Source: Holophagaceae bacterium (GTDB taxonomy: Bacteria > Acidobacteriota > Holophagae > Holophagales > Holophagaceae). From it: a DNA stretch of 54,216 nt. The notes under the pieces are model-generated. The model worked only from the letters and a program-made list of their open reading frames with translations, had not been told where the DNA came from and searched no databases. The DNA lies in the NCBI GenBank assembly GCA_017859995.1, contig JAFJUR010000008.1:1-54216 (forward strand), given 5' to 3'. This document shows, one piece after another, positions 33,390-41,558 of this stretch (positions are counted from its first letter, which is position 1; every line of letters starts with the position of its first letter). The translations under genes and the position numbers were made by a program.

Positions 33390-33736
33390 CGAGCCTCCCC
33401 GACGCGGCAGAGGGCCCAGTAGTTTGCCTTCTCGCGGACCTTCACCCAGCGCGGATTCACGGCCGCGGCCTGGAGGTCGCGCAGGGCCCATTCGGCCAGG
33501 GCCTCGGCCGTGGGGTTGCGGCCTGCCAGGGACGGAAGGTCGTTCAGCAGGCGGTAGTCCACGGCGGCCACCCAGGCGTCGAGGGCGGTGGCGAGGAGGG
33601 TCTCATCCGACTCCTGGGCCAGGTCTGCGGCGGCTTCGATCTCCCAGTTGTGGCCGTGGCGGTCCTCCTGGAACCCGGGCAGGTCGTGGAAGTGGTCCGC
33701 CACAAAGGGGCGTCGCAGGGAGAGTGTGAAAGCCAT
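33386..33736 (-). CDS. 6-pyruvoyltetrahydropterin synthase-family protein, PTPS-III-like
   Basis: The 116-residue protein has the zinc ligands of the PTPS/QueD fold: H15 in FVADHFHDLPG and the pair H27/H29 in DRHGHNWEIEA. The family's later conserved NPTAEALAEW and VREKANYWA are present. Canonical QueD has a catalytic Cys four residues before HGH; here that position is Q23, and E24 gives E-x2-HGH. That pattern is known for PTPS-III enzymes, which cleave dihydroneopterin triphosphate to feed folate synthesis in organisms lacking FolB. It is translationally coupled to the deacetylase by overlap. Confidence 0.78.
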   Translation of the reverse strand: MAFTLSLRRPFVADHFHDLPGFQEDRHGHNWEIEAAADLAQESDETLLATALDAWVAAVDYRLLNDLPSLAGRNPTAEALAEWALRDLQAAAVNPRWVKVREKANYWALCRVGEAR

Positions 33737-33751
33737 GGATCAGTATAGCGG

Positions 33752-34411
33752 TCAGGGGGCAAGCTCGGCCCGCAGGGCCTCCAGGTACGTGAGCATGGCC
33801 CGCTCCCGAGCCGCCGCCAGTCGCCGGCCCGAGGGGGTCTTCATGCCTTCGGCCAGCTTGAGCAGCTTCCGCTCGAAGTGATCGAGGCTCCAGGCCTTGT
33901 CGTCGAGGTCGCGCCCGTCGGCCCAGGGATCCTCCGGGTGCCAGAGCCCCGCGCCGAAGCTGGCGCCCGTGGCGAACACCCGGGCGATGCCGATGGCGCC
34001 CAGGGCCTCCAGCCGGTCGGCGTCCTGCACCACGGCGGCCTCCAGGCTGGCGGGCGTGCCGCCGCCGCTCCAGCTGTGGCTGGCCACGGCCGCGGACACG
34101 GCCTCGGCGCGGCTCTCCAGCCCCGGCGTCTCGCGGCACCACTGCGGCACCATGTCCGCGGCCATCTGCGCCGTGAGCGGCGATTCCGGGTGGTTCTTGG
34201 GGCGGTAGACCAGGTCGTGCAGCAGCGCAGCTGCCACACAGGTGTCAGGATCGGCGCCCTCCTCCAGCGCAAGGCGGTGGGCGAGCCTCGCCACGCGCAG
34301 GATGTGGCCCAGGTCGTGGGCGGCGTCCCGGCGGAAGGGCTCGTCCGACAGGTGGTGGCGGAGGCGCTTCAGCAGCGGCTCGGCCCAGGGGAAGGGAAAG
34401 GCGGCGGTCAT
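33752..34411 (-). CDS. HD-domain phosphohydrolase
   Basis: The HD metal-binding pattern is H32 and H36 (AAHDLGHILRVARLAHRL), H65-D66 (AALLHDLVYRPKNHPES), a later His (SHSWSGG) and D (VQDADRLEALGAIGIARVF). This matches YedJ-like HD proteins, thought to be nucleotide or nucleoside phosphohydrolases. The protein has 219 residues, is soluble and has no signal. It lies 15 bases upstream of the PTPS-like gene and probably shares its transcript. A nucleotide substrate would fit, but this is only inferred. Confidence 0.87.
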   Translation of the reverse strand: MTAAFPFPWAEPLLKRLRHHLSDEPFRRDAAHDLGHILRVARLAHRLALEEGADPDTCVAAALLHDLVYRPKNHPESPLTAQMAADMVPQWCRETPGLESRAEAVSAAVASHSWSGGGTPASLEAAVVQDADRLEALGAIGIARVFATGASFGAGLWHPEDPWADGRDLDDKAWSLDHFERKLLKLAEGMKTPSGRRLAAARERAMLTYLEALRAELAP

Positions 34412-34466
34412 GGATCCAGGCTACCGGCTCGCACGAAAGGATTCATGGATCGTCATACGAGGGAGA

Positions 34467-34472
34467 TAAACT
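34467..34472 (+). promoter_or_regulatory. Candidate -10 element of dsbD
   Basis: TAAACT lies 25 bases before the chosen dsbD start, in the 62-base divergent gap. The -35 is unclear. Confidence 0.25.
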
Positions 34473-34497
34473 GATGGATTCCGGCCCGGAGGCCCCC

Positions 34498-36189
34498 ATG
34501 CGTGCCCTGATCCCGTTCTTCCTGAGCTTCGGCCTCGCGGTGACGGCCCTGGCCCAGCGGGCGGACCCGAACTTCGACCCCGTCAAGGATGTGGCCCTGC
34601 GCTTCGAGAAGGGTGCCGTGGTGGCCACCGTGCCCGCCGGCGCACACCTGAAGGCCGCCTTCATGGAGGTGGCGAAGAAGGCCGGCCCCGGCACCCTGAA
34701 GATGGGCAAGCTGCCGCCCACCACGGCCAAGGATGAGATCGGCGACGGCATCTGGTACGGCGCCGTGAAGGTGCCCGTGAGCGGCGAAGGCCTCTCCGGC
34801 ACCGTGACGCTGAACGTGACCTACCAGCCCTGCACCGAGGGCGAAGGCGGCGTCTGCTACCCGCCCACCACCCGCACCCTGGACGTGAAGGCCTCCGAGA
34901 TTCCCCAGGCGAAGCCCGCCGAACCCGCCGCGGTGCCAGCGGCCGAGGCGCCTGTTGTACCCGCTGCGACGCCGAAGACCGCAGAGCCCGCGCCCGTCCA
35001 GGCCACAGTCCCGACACCCGCCGCACCGGAACGAAGCGGGCTGCTGTGGTCGTTCCTCATTGTTTTCCTGTTCGGCATGGGCGCTTCGCTCACGCCCTGT
35101 GTCTACCCGATGATCCCGATCACCATGGCCATCGTGGGCGCCAAGGGAAGCGGCAAGGCCCGGGGGTTCGGCCTTTCCCTGGCGCTGGTGCTGGGCATGG
35201 CCGTCACTTACACGGCGCTGGGAATTCTCGCGGCACGGGCAGGCGCAGCGGCCGGAGCATGGGCCCAGCGTCCAGAGTTCCTGATCCCTGTATCTTTGCT
35301 CTTTGCGGCGTTTGCCCTTTCCCTTTTCGGGGCCTTCGAGATTGCACTTCCTTCCTCGTTGATGACGAAGCTTCAAGGCGATGGCTCTCGCAAGGGCTTC
35401 GGCGGCGCATTCTTCATGGGCATGGTGCTCGGCCCTCTGTCGGCGCCCTGCGTGGGTCCCATCATCGGGTCGGTGCTGGTAGACATCGCGCAGAAGGGCG
35501 AGGTGTTTCTCGGAGGCGCCAAGCTCTTCGTCTTCGCCCTGGGCATGGGCGTGCTGTTCCTGGCGGTGGGCACGTTCTCGGCGGCCCTGCCGAAGAGCGG
35601 CGACTGGCTCACGCGGTTCAAGCAGGGCATGGGCCTGGTGGTGCTGGGCTTCGCGGCGTGGAACGTGGTGCTGCTGGCGGGCAGCGCGGTCTTCGGCGCC
35701 TTCGAGGCGGGCGAAGGCCTGACCGGCCAAGTGCGCAAGGGCTTCGCCATCCTGATGCTGGCCCTGGGGGTGCTGCTCGGCGTGCGGGCCACGGAAACCT
35801 TCCTCAAGGTGGACCTCCTGCCGAAGGGAGGCGCTGTGGCGGCCAAGGATGAACACGCCGGTTGGCTGGAGCAGGATCTCGAAGGGGCACTCGCCAGGGC
35901 CAAGGCCGAACGCAAGGTCGTGGTGGTGGACATCTACGCCGACTGGTGCGCCCAGTGCAAGGAACTGGACGAGAAGACCTGGCCCGAAGCGGGCGTGAAG
36001 CAGTGGCTCGCGCAGAACGCCGTGGCCATCCGCATCGACACGGACGCCAAGCGCAAAGACCTGGCCGCGAAGCTGCAGATCCGAAGCTACCCCACGGTGC
36101 TGATGCTGGATGCGGAAGGCCGCGAGCTGCGGCGGATCCTGGGCTTCCAGAAGGCCGCGACCATGAAGGCCTGGCTCGAAGGGAAGTGA
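34498..36189 (+). CDS. dsbD: Thiol:disulfide interchange protein DsbD
   Basis: It carries reducing power from cytoplasmic thioredoxin across the inner membrane to periplasmic thiol proteins. A signal peptide (residues 1-20) is followed by an N-terminal immunoglobulin-like domain with C112 and C120 (QPCTEGEGGVCYPP). Eight membrane helices (about 185-420) hold C201 (SLTPCVYPM) and C318 (LSAPCVGPIIG). The C-terminal thioredoxin domain has W-C484-A-Q-C487. All six redox cysteines are present. GGAGG five bases before this ATG decides the start over the ATG at 34474. TlpA-like and redoxin proteins nearby are plausible clients. Confidence 0.95.
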   Translation: MRALIPFFLSFGLAVTALAQRADPNFDPVKDVALRFEKGAVVATVPAGAHLKAAFMEVAKKAGPGTLKMGKLPPTTAKDEIGDGIWYGAVKVPVSGEGLSGTVTLNVTYQPCTEGEGGVCYPPTTRTLDVKASEIPQAKPAEPAAVPAAEAPVVPAATPKTAEPAPVQATVPTPAAPERSGLLWSFLIVFLFGMGASLTPCVYPMIPITMAIVGAKGSGKARGFGLSLALVLGMAVTYTALGILAARAGAAAGAWAQRPEFLIPVSLLFAAFALSLFGAFEIALPSSLMTKLQGDGSRKGFGGAFFMGMVLGPLSAPCVGPIIGSVLVDIAQKGEVFLGGAKLFVFALGMGVLFLAVGTFSAALPKSGDWLTRFKQGMGLVVLGFAAWNVVLLAGSAVFGAFEAGEGLTGQVRKGFAILMLALGVLLGVRATETFLKVDLLPKGGAVAAKDEHAGWLEQDLEGALARAKAERKVVVVDIYADWCAQCKELDEKTWPEAGVKQWLAQNAVAIRIDTDAKRKDLAAKLQIRSYPTVLMLDAEGRELRRILGFQKAATMKAWLEGK

Positions 36190-36202
36190 GTCGAAATGAG
36201 CC

Positions 36203-36240
36203 ACACGAAAAGGGCCCGCGATCGTGGGCCCTTTTCGTGT
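36203..36240. terminator. Strong bidirectional terminator after dsbD
   Basis: ACACGAAAAGGGCCC (36203-36217) and GGGCCCTTTTCGTGT (36226-36240) form a perfect 15 bp stem with an 8-base loop. A/T tracts lie inside the stem so that either direction ends in a U-run. It serves both convergent genes. Confidence 0.85.
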
Positions 36241-36251
36241 CGGTGAAGGAC

Positions 36252-37292
36252 TCAGTTCCCCAGGAACTGGGCCAGGGTCTTCTCCAGGTTCGCGCCGCGC
36301 AGCTGGCCGCCGCTGGCGACGATCTTGCCGTCGGGTCCGATGAGCAGGGGCTTGGGGATGCCCTTTACGCCGTAGGCTTCGCTCACGGGGTTCTGGAATC
36401 CGCCTTCGACGAAGGCGTGCTTCCAGGGCATGGGCGTGCTGGCCTGCTGGCGGTAGGGCGCGATGTGCTCGATGCGGCGGTCGAAGGAGAGGGAGAGGAT
36501 GTCGAAGGGCTTGGCCTTGAACTTGGCCCAGGCGGCGTGCATGTTGGGCATCTCGGCGCGGCAGGGCGGGCACCAGGTGGCCCAGAAATCAATGAGGACG
36601 TAGCGGCCCTTGAAGCTGTCCAGGGAGTACGTGGTCTTCGGATCGCCCAGGGCCTTCAGGCTGAAGGCGGGGGCGGGGCGGCCGATGCCGGTCTTCTGCT
36701 CGGCTTCCAGCAGCTCCTTGGCCTGCTTGGCCTGGCGCGAATCGGCGAATTCGGACTGCAGGGTGTCGTAGGCGGGCTTCCAGGTGGCCTCTTCCTTGGC
36801 ATCGAGGCGGTCCCAGAAGAACTCGAAGAGCAGGTGGCGCCGCAGGGCCGGGTCGGGGTGCTTGGTGCGGGCTTCGGTGATGTAGGGGCCCCAGCCGGGC
36901 GCCGCCTCGTCGGCCAGCATGAGGATGAGTCCCTGGTCCAGGGACCAGGCGGTGGCCACGGGCGGCACTTCCTTGCGCACCTGGTCGAGGACGGCGGGCG
37001 TCGGCTCGACCTTCGCCAGTTGCAGGTGGAAGAGGCGGCTCACCAGCAGGGCCTGGCGGATCTCGGGGCGCTTTTCCGTGGCGATCCGGGCGTCGAGGTC
37101 GGCCAGCTCCTTGGTGCAGTCGCCGCGGAAGTCCTTGGTGTTTTTCCCGGCCTGGATGTGGGCCGCGCGGGCCTCCATCACGGCCTTGGACTTGGCCCGG
37201 GCGGCATCCAGAATGGCCTGCGCCTCATTTGCCGGCGCCGGCGCCTGCAGCGCAGGCAGGGCGGTCAGGAGACAGATCATGGGCAAGGTCAT
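36252..37292 (-). CDS. TlpA-like exported thioredoxin-fold protein
   Basis: A signal peptide (residues 1-17, MTLPMICLLTALPALQA) precedes a helical region of ~200 residues rich in Lys, Ala and Glu. A C-terminal TlpA/ResA-type thioredoxin domain begins near residue 208 (GRPAPAFSLKALG). The active site is FWATWCPPCRAEMP, with both Cys. GIPKPLLIGPDGKIV contains the cis-proline loop. It probably reduces or isomerises envelope disulfides, perhaps apocytochrome c, with DsbD as electron source. GGAGGACCC before the ATG sets the start. The helical N-terminal region is not one I recognise. Confidence 0.86.
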   Translation of the reverse strand: MTLPMICLLTALPALQAPAPANEAQAILDAARAKSKAVMEARAAHIQAGKNTKDFRGDCTKELADLDARIATEKRPEIRQALLVSRLFHLQLAKVEPTPAVLDQVRKEVPPVATAWSLDQGLILMLADEAAPGWGPYITEARTKHPDPALRRHLLFEFFWDRLDAKEEATWKPAYDTLQSEFADSRQAKQAKELLEAEQKTGIGRPAPAFSLKALGDPKTTYSLDSFKGRYVLIDFWATWCPPCRAEMPNMHAAWAKFKAKPFDILSLSFDRRIEHIAPYRQQASTPMPWKHAFVEGGFQNPVSEAYGVKGIPKPLLIGPDGKIVASGGQLRGANLEKTLAQFLGN

Positions 37293-37500
37293 GGGTCCTC
37301 CGGCGGACAATCTGGCCGCGCCCCAGGATACCTCGGAAGCTGAGGTTGATTCACACCCTGGGAGAACGGTCCATGCCCTATACTGTGGAACGAAATCCTC
37401 CATAACCGCTGCAGACCCTGTCCGTGTCATTGCGATTCGCAGGCACTCCGTTCATGTGCGCTCGGTATTTCCCTCGACGCATGCAGCCGATAAATAACCG
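37293..37500. promoter_or_regulatory. Divergent control region, TlpA-like / TonB-like
   Basis: This 208-base gap lies between divergent genes. On the plus strand GATAAATAA (37489-37497) sits directly before the TonB-like ATG with no ribosome binding site. A -10 at TAAATA (37491-37496) would make that mRNA leaderless. No convincing -35 is seen. On the minus side GGAGG precedes the TlpA-like start. Confidence 0.3.
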
Positions 37501-38361
37501 ATGCCTGTGTTCCCAGACGTTCACGTTCGATCCATCGACCCTCCTCCCCGGGCCTCTCGGCCTGTCCAGGTCGAGGGTCTGCCCACCTTGCATCCCGGCC
37601 TCCAGCCGGAGCCCATCCTGCATGCGGCGCCTCGCCGGGATCGACGGCTGAGCCTGCTGCTGACCTCTGTGGTCTATGGGCTCACGGCGGGCGCGCTGTT
37701 CCTCTGGGTGACGCAGCGGCCGGTCCAGGCGGCGCGAAGCGACGAGGGACGGCAGACCATCACCCTCACCCTGGATGATGCGCCCAGCCCCGCAGCCCTG
37801 GCGCCCATCGCCCGGCCAGCGGGCGAGGTCGGGGCCGGGGAACCGGAAGGCACCCACACCATCGATCCGGGCCTGCTTGACCAGGAACCGATGGTCCCGG
37901 TCCCGCTCAGGGCCCTGGATCCCGAGACCCTGCCGGACCCCCTGGCCCACCCCGCGCCGCCTGCCGTGGACACCCGGCTGCCAGTGGCGGCAGGTGGAAC
38001 CGGGACCGCCAGGGGCGCGGCCGGGGGCCCCACCGTGGGGCGTGGGGGTGGCCACGCCATCATCCGGGCCGTGCCCGGCATGAACCCGGGCCTCGACCTG
38101 AACGACCTTGAGATCCTCCACGAGGAGATTCCCCATTACCCCCTGCTGGCGGAGTGGAGCCATGTGCAAGGTGACGTGGTGGTGCGGGTCACCATCAACG
38201 AGAAGGGCGTCCCCATCCGGACGGAGCTGATCGAGGGGCCGCCGGCGCTGCAGTCGGAGACCATGCGGGCCGTGAAGCTCTGGCGCTTCGGTTCAGGGAT
38301 CTTCCGGGGCCGCAAGGTGGACGCCACCTTCGACATGACCTTCCGCTACATCCTGCGCTAG
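37501..38361 (+). CDS. TonB-like energy-transducing protein
   Basis: A ~45-residue cytoplasmic stretch leads to one membrane helix (about residues 50-71, LSLLLTSVVYGLTAGALFLWV). A Pro/Ala/Gly-rich periplasmic region then extends to ~200. The C-terminal TonB domain is IPHYPLLAEWSHVQGDVVVRVTINEKGVP, then ETMRAVKLWRFGSG and FDMTFRYIL. TonB carries proton-motive energy from ExbBD to outer-membrane receptors; neither partner is present here. The start is the first ATG but has no ribosome binding site. The 3' end overlaps the redoxin gene by four bases, tail to tail. Confidence 0.82.
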   Translation: MPVFPDVHVRSIDPPPRASRPVQVEGLPTLHPGLQPEPILHAAPRRDRRLSLLLTSVVYGLTAGALFLWVTQRPVQAARSDEGRQTITLTLDDAPSPAALAPIARPAGEVGAGEPEGTHTIDPGLLDQEPMVPVPLRALDPETLPDPLAHPAPPAVDTRLPVAAGGTGTARGAAGGPTVGRGGGHAIIRAVPGMNPGLDLNDLEILHEEIPHYPLLAEWSHVQGDVVVRVTINEKGVPIRTELIEGPPALQSETMRAVKLWRFGSGIFRGRKVDATFDMTFRYILR

Positions 38362-39146
38362 CCGTTCTTGCCTGTGGGCGCCGGGGGCGGCACCGGGACG
38401 GGGGCCGGCGGAGGGACCGCGGTGGCGGGGGGAAGCTTTTCGACCACGGCGCGTTTCAGGGCGTCGCCGACGAACCCCTCCTTGTAGCCGATGTGGAGCT
38501 GGGACAGGTTGCCCGCCCGGTCGACCACGAACAGGGCCGGCAGCGAGTGCACGATGTCCATGAAGTTCGAGGCCCCCTCCTTGCCCAGCCCGGGCGTGAA
38601 CACGGGCATCTGGCTCGCCTCGAAGAACTGGCGGTTCTTGATCTGGAACTTCCGGATGGCCTGCCACCCGCCAACGTTGCCCAGGCTGGGATCAGGGCGG
38701 CTCTCATCGAAGTTGATGGCGAGGATCTCGAAGCCGAACTGCTCGCGCTTGGCGTAGATGCTCGAGAATTCCATGAGCATCTTGGCGGAGGGCGCGCAGT
38801 TGATGCTCCAGAGCCCCACCAGCACCACCTTGCCCTTCAGGCTGGCGATGCTGGTGCCGTGGCCCTTCTCGTCGTAGGCCGTGAAGGCCGTCACGGGCTT
38901 GCGCTGGCCCACGGGGAAGAACTGCCGCCCCTGCTGGTAGAAGAGGGTCGCGGCGGTGTCAGCTCCGGTCTGCCCCCCCGTGCTGCCAAGGGCGCCGGAA
39001 CCGCCGTAATTGAGGCCGGTCTTGTCCCTCTGGATCAGGGGGCAGATGGGATCGTCAGGGGCGTTGGCGTTCTGGTAGGTTCCCTGGGCACCGAGGGCAC
39101 CGGTCAGGCACGCGGCAAGCAGGCCAAGGGGCAGGTGGTTTCGCAT
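38358..39146 (-). CDS. Exported redoxin-like protein with CxxS active site
   Basis: A signal peptide (residues 1-20) is followed by a Gly/Thr-rich stretch and, from about residue 82, a thioredoxin-fold/redoxin domain. The core strand KVVLVGLWSINCAPSAKML has C117-A-P-S120, so the resolving Cys of the usual CxxC is Ser. The cis-proline loop is SLPALFVVDRAGN. The C-terminus is a Pro/Ala-rich tail. CxxS proteins cannot perform a normal two-Cys reduction but can form mixed disulfides or act as isomerases. It overlaps the TonB-like gene tail to tail. Confidence 0.8.
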   Translation of the reverse strand: MRNHLPLGLLAACLTGALGAQGTYQNANAPDDPICPLIQRDKTGLNYGGSGALGSTGGQTGADTAATLFYQQGRQFFPVGQRKPVTAFTAYDEKGHGTSIASLKGKVVLVGLWSINCAPSAKMLMEFSSIYAKREQFGFEILAINFDESRPDPSLGNVGGWQAIRKFQIKNRQFFEASQMPVFTPGLGKEGASNFMDIVHSLPALFVVDRAGNLSQLHIGYKEGFVGDALKRAVVEKLPPATAVPPPAPVPVPPPAPTGKNG

Positions 39147-39175
39147 GGGAGCCTCGTTAGAATCTGTCCATCACC

Positions 39176-40615
39176 CTAGCGGAGGCTTCGCACCAGGTCG
39201 AGCCCCGCTTCGGTCCGGCTGAGATACCAGGTCAGGGCCTGGCCATCCACCAGGTGCACCGTGGCTTCCGGGAAGCGCTTCTGCAGCTCGGCCTGGTGGC
39301 GGCGGTTGAAGCGGTAGGGCTCCGTGGGCAGCAGGATCATCTTCGGCGCGAGGTCGCCCAGGTCGGCATCAGAGAGCACCGGATAGCGGTCGGGACCGAT
39401 GGGTGTAAGGCCGCCCTGGCGCAGGAGGTCTCCGAGGTACGTGTCCGGTCCGGCGCTCATCCAGGGCGCTTTCCAGATCAGGGCCAGGGCGCGGGGGCCC
39501 TTGCGGCGGCGGCCCTTGAGGGCAGTCTCCAGCGCCACGGCTCGGGGCTCCGCGGCCTCGGGGGCGCCCAGCCGCTCGCCGAGCAGCCGCAGACCCCGGG
39601 CGCAGTCCTGGACGGTGCGGATCTCCAGGGCGAGCCAGGGAATGCCCAGGGCCGTGAGGGCCTCGGCCACGGCTTTCGGGTTCTCGTCCTGTTCCAGGAT
39701 CACCAGGTCCGGCGCCAGGTCGCGGATGCGCGCCAGGTCGGGATCCTTGGTGCCGCCCACGGTGGGCACTGTGTTGCGGATCCAGCGCGGCTCGATGCAG
39801 TAGCGCGTTCGGCCCACCAGGCGCGCCGCGAAGCCCCACTGCACGAGGAGTTCCGTCACCGAGGGCACCAGGCTCACGATGCGCTGGGGACCCTGCGCCG
39901 AGGCCTGCCGGCGGTTCAGGGCGGAGGCCGGGAGATCCTGGCTGGGCGCTTCGAACCGGACCCCGAGGTGCGGATCCTTCATCTTCCCCAGGCCCGTGGG
40001 GCAGAGGTCCAGCAGGGGGCAGGCGGCGCAGTCGGGGCGGCGGGCGTCGCAGGTGCGGCGCCCGTGGAAGATGAGCTGGTGGTGCAACTCGATCCAGTCT
40101 GCCCGGGGGAAGGCGCGGCAGAGATCGGCCTCCACCTTCTCGGGGGTGGGGGCCTTCGAGAGCCCCAGGCGCCGCGCCACCCGGAAGATGTGGGTGTCCA
40201 CCGCCAGCGCGGGCACGCCGAAGGCATTGGCAAGGACCACGTTGGCGGTTTTCTGCCCCACGCCGGGCAGGGCCGCCAGGGCCGCGGGGTCGGAGGGCAC
40301 CTGCCCGCCGTGCCGCGCCACCAGCGCCTGTCCGAGGCCGATGAGGTTCCGGGCCTTGTTGCGGAAGAAGCCGGTGGACTTCACCAGGGCCTCCACCTCC
40401 TCCTGTCGGGCGCCGGCCAGGGCCGCGGCGTCGGGGAAGCGGGCGAAGAGGGCCGGCGTGGTGAGGTTCACCCGGGCGTCCGTGCACTGGGCGCTGAGGA
40501 TCGTGGCCACCACCAGCTGGAAGGGATCCTGGTGGTCGAGGGCGCACTGGGCGTCGGGGTAGGCGGCACGAAGGCGCCGCTGGAGCTCGCCGGGGTCGGG
40601 TTTGGGGGTGCGCAT
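39176..40615 (-). CDS. nth: Endonuclease III fused to a BtuF-like cobalamin/metal-binding domain
   Basis: Residues ~1-210 are a full endonuclease III. They include SAQCTD, the HhH LPGVGQKTANVV with catalytic K122, AVDTHIFRV with D140, and the 4Fe-4S set C189-x6-C196-x2-C199-x5-C205. From residue ~245 to 479 the same frame encodes a helical-backbone receptor of the BtuF-like type: RIVSLVPSVTELLVQWG, RTRYCIEP, VGGTKDPDLARIRDLAPDLVILEQDEN. There is no signal peptide or stop between them. Nth excises oxidised pyrimidines. Cytoplasmic BtuF-like proteins are presumed to bind corrinoids. I start at MRTPKPDPGE; the frame extends 29 codons upstream into folD-like sequence. Confidence 0.9.
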   Translation of the reverse strand: MRTPKPDPGELQRRLRAAYPDAQCALDHQDPFQLVVATILSAQCTDARVNLTTPALFARFPDAAALAGARQEEVEALVKSTGFFRNKARNLIGLGQALVARHGGQVPSDPAALAALPGVGQKTANVVLANAFGVPALAVDTHIFRVARRLGLSKAPTPEKVEADLCRAFPRADWIELHHQLIFHGRRTCDARRPDCAACPLLDLCPTGLGKMKDPHLGVRFEAPSQDLPASALNRRQASAQGPQRIVSLVPSVTELLVQWGFAARLVGRTRYCIEPRWIRNTVPTVGGTKDPDLARIRDLAPDLVILEQDENPKAVAEALTALGIPWLALEIRTVQDCARGLRLLGERLGAPEAAEPRAVALETALKGRRRKGPRALALIWKAPWMSAGPDTYLGDLLRQGGLTPIGPDRYPVLSDADLGDLAPKMILLPTEPYRFNRRHQAELQKRFPEATVHLVDGQALTWYLSRTEAGLDLVRSLR

Positions 40616-40661
40616 GGCACCAGGATAGGGTGGCCTGACCGCAGGAGGTGGCGGGTTTCGA

Positions 40662-40667
40662 TAGACT
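40662..40667 (+). promoter_or_regulatory. Candidate -10 element of the methylene-THF dehydrogenase gene
   Basis: TAGACT lies 18 bases before the ATG, followed by GGAGGG. It is another member of the TAnACT boxes; no -35 is evident. Confidence 0.25.
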
Positions 40668-40685
40668 GGAGGGCTGAGGTGCCGC

Positions 40686-41546
40686 ATGCCCACCGCGCTC
40701 ACGGGGAAACTCGACTGCCAGGAAACCGCCCGTCACTACCTGGAGCTGGTGCGATCCAACGTGAAGAAGCTCGGGTTCTCCCCGGGCCTCGGCGTGATCC
40801 TCGGCAGCAGCGATCCCGGCAGCGTCACCTACCAGCACTGGCTCATGAAGGACTGCGAGGACCTGGGCATCAACGCGGCGGACCTGCGCGTCGAGAACGG
40901 CATGCAGATGGTCAAGCTCATCGCCCGCCTCAACCAGGATGAGAAGACCCAGGGCGTGTTCATCTTCTATCCCCTGCGCTACCCCGAGATCAAGGACGAC
41001 GAGGTGATGGACCTCGTGGACCCCAGCAAGGACATCGAGGGTCTGCACGCCATCAACATCGGATTTCTCACCAAGTACCGGAAGCGCATGGATGACGGCA
41101 CCCAGCACCGCTGCATGACGCCGTGCACGGCCAGGGCCATCGTGAAGACCCTCAAGCGCGGCTTCGGCGAGGGTTGGCTGGCGGGCAAGACCGTGCTGGT
41201 GATCAACGACAGCCTGCGCATCGGGCGGCCCCTCACCGCCATGGTGGCCAACCTCAAGGCCACGCCCATCCTCTGCCACGCGAACACCAACAAGGAGCAC
41301 ATGGAGGGCTTCATCCGCGTGGCCGATGTCATCGTCAGCGCCGTGCCCGCCGCCGGGTACCGCATCAACACGGAGTGGATCAAGGACGGCGCCCTCTGCT
41401 TCGACCTCAGCGGCGAAGGGAACTTCGACTACGAGGCCCTCGACCGCCGCGGCATCCCCTACACGGACACCACGAAGAACAGCGTGGGGAAGGTCACGCG
41501 GGCCATGGCGCTGCTCAACCTCACGTATGCCTGTGGGGTGGAGTAG
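40686..41546 (+). CDS. Methylenetetrahydrofolate dehydrogenase, FolD superfamily, Mtd1-like
   Basis: The 286 residues align with FolD: the N-terminal catalytic domain with SVTYQHWLMKDCEDLGI, PCTARAIV, and NAD(P)-binding VINDSLRIGRPLTAMVAN. Key cyclohydrolase residues differ. The Lys four after the conserved Tyr is L53, the Gln of QLPLP is F94, and KDVDGF reads KDIEGL. The sequence resembles yeast Mtd1, a monofunctional NAD-dependent dehydrogenase lacking cyclohydrolase activity. It probably oxidises 5,10-methylene-THF, but cyclohydrolase activity is doubtful. It is divergent from the Nth fusion, with 70 bases between start codons. Confidence 0.85.
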   Translation: MPTALTGKLDCQETARHYLELVRSNVKKLGFSPGLGVILGSSDPGSVTYQHWLMKDCEDLGINAADLRVENGMQMVKLIARLNQDEKTQGVFIFYPLRYPEIKDDEVMDLVDPSKDIEGLHAINIGFLTKYRKRMDDGTQHRCMTPCTARAIVKTLKRGFGEGWLAGKTVLVINDSLRIGRPLTAMVANLKATPILCHANTNKEHMEGFIRVADVIVSAVPAAGYRINTEWIKDGALCFDLSGEGNFDYEALDRRGIPYTDTTKNSVGKVTRAMALLNLTYACGVE

Positions 41547-41558
41547 GCCGGCCGGAGC

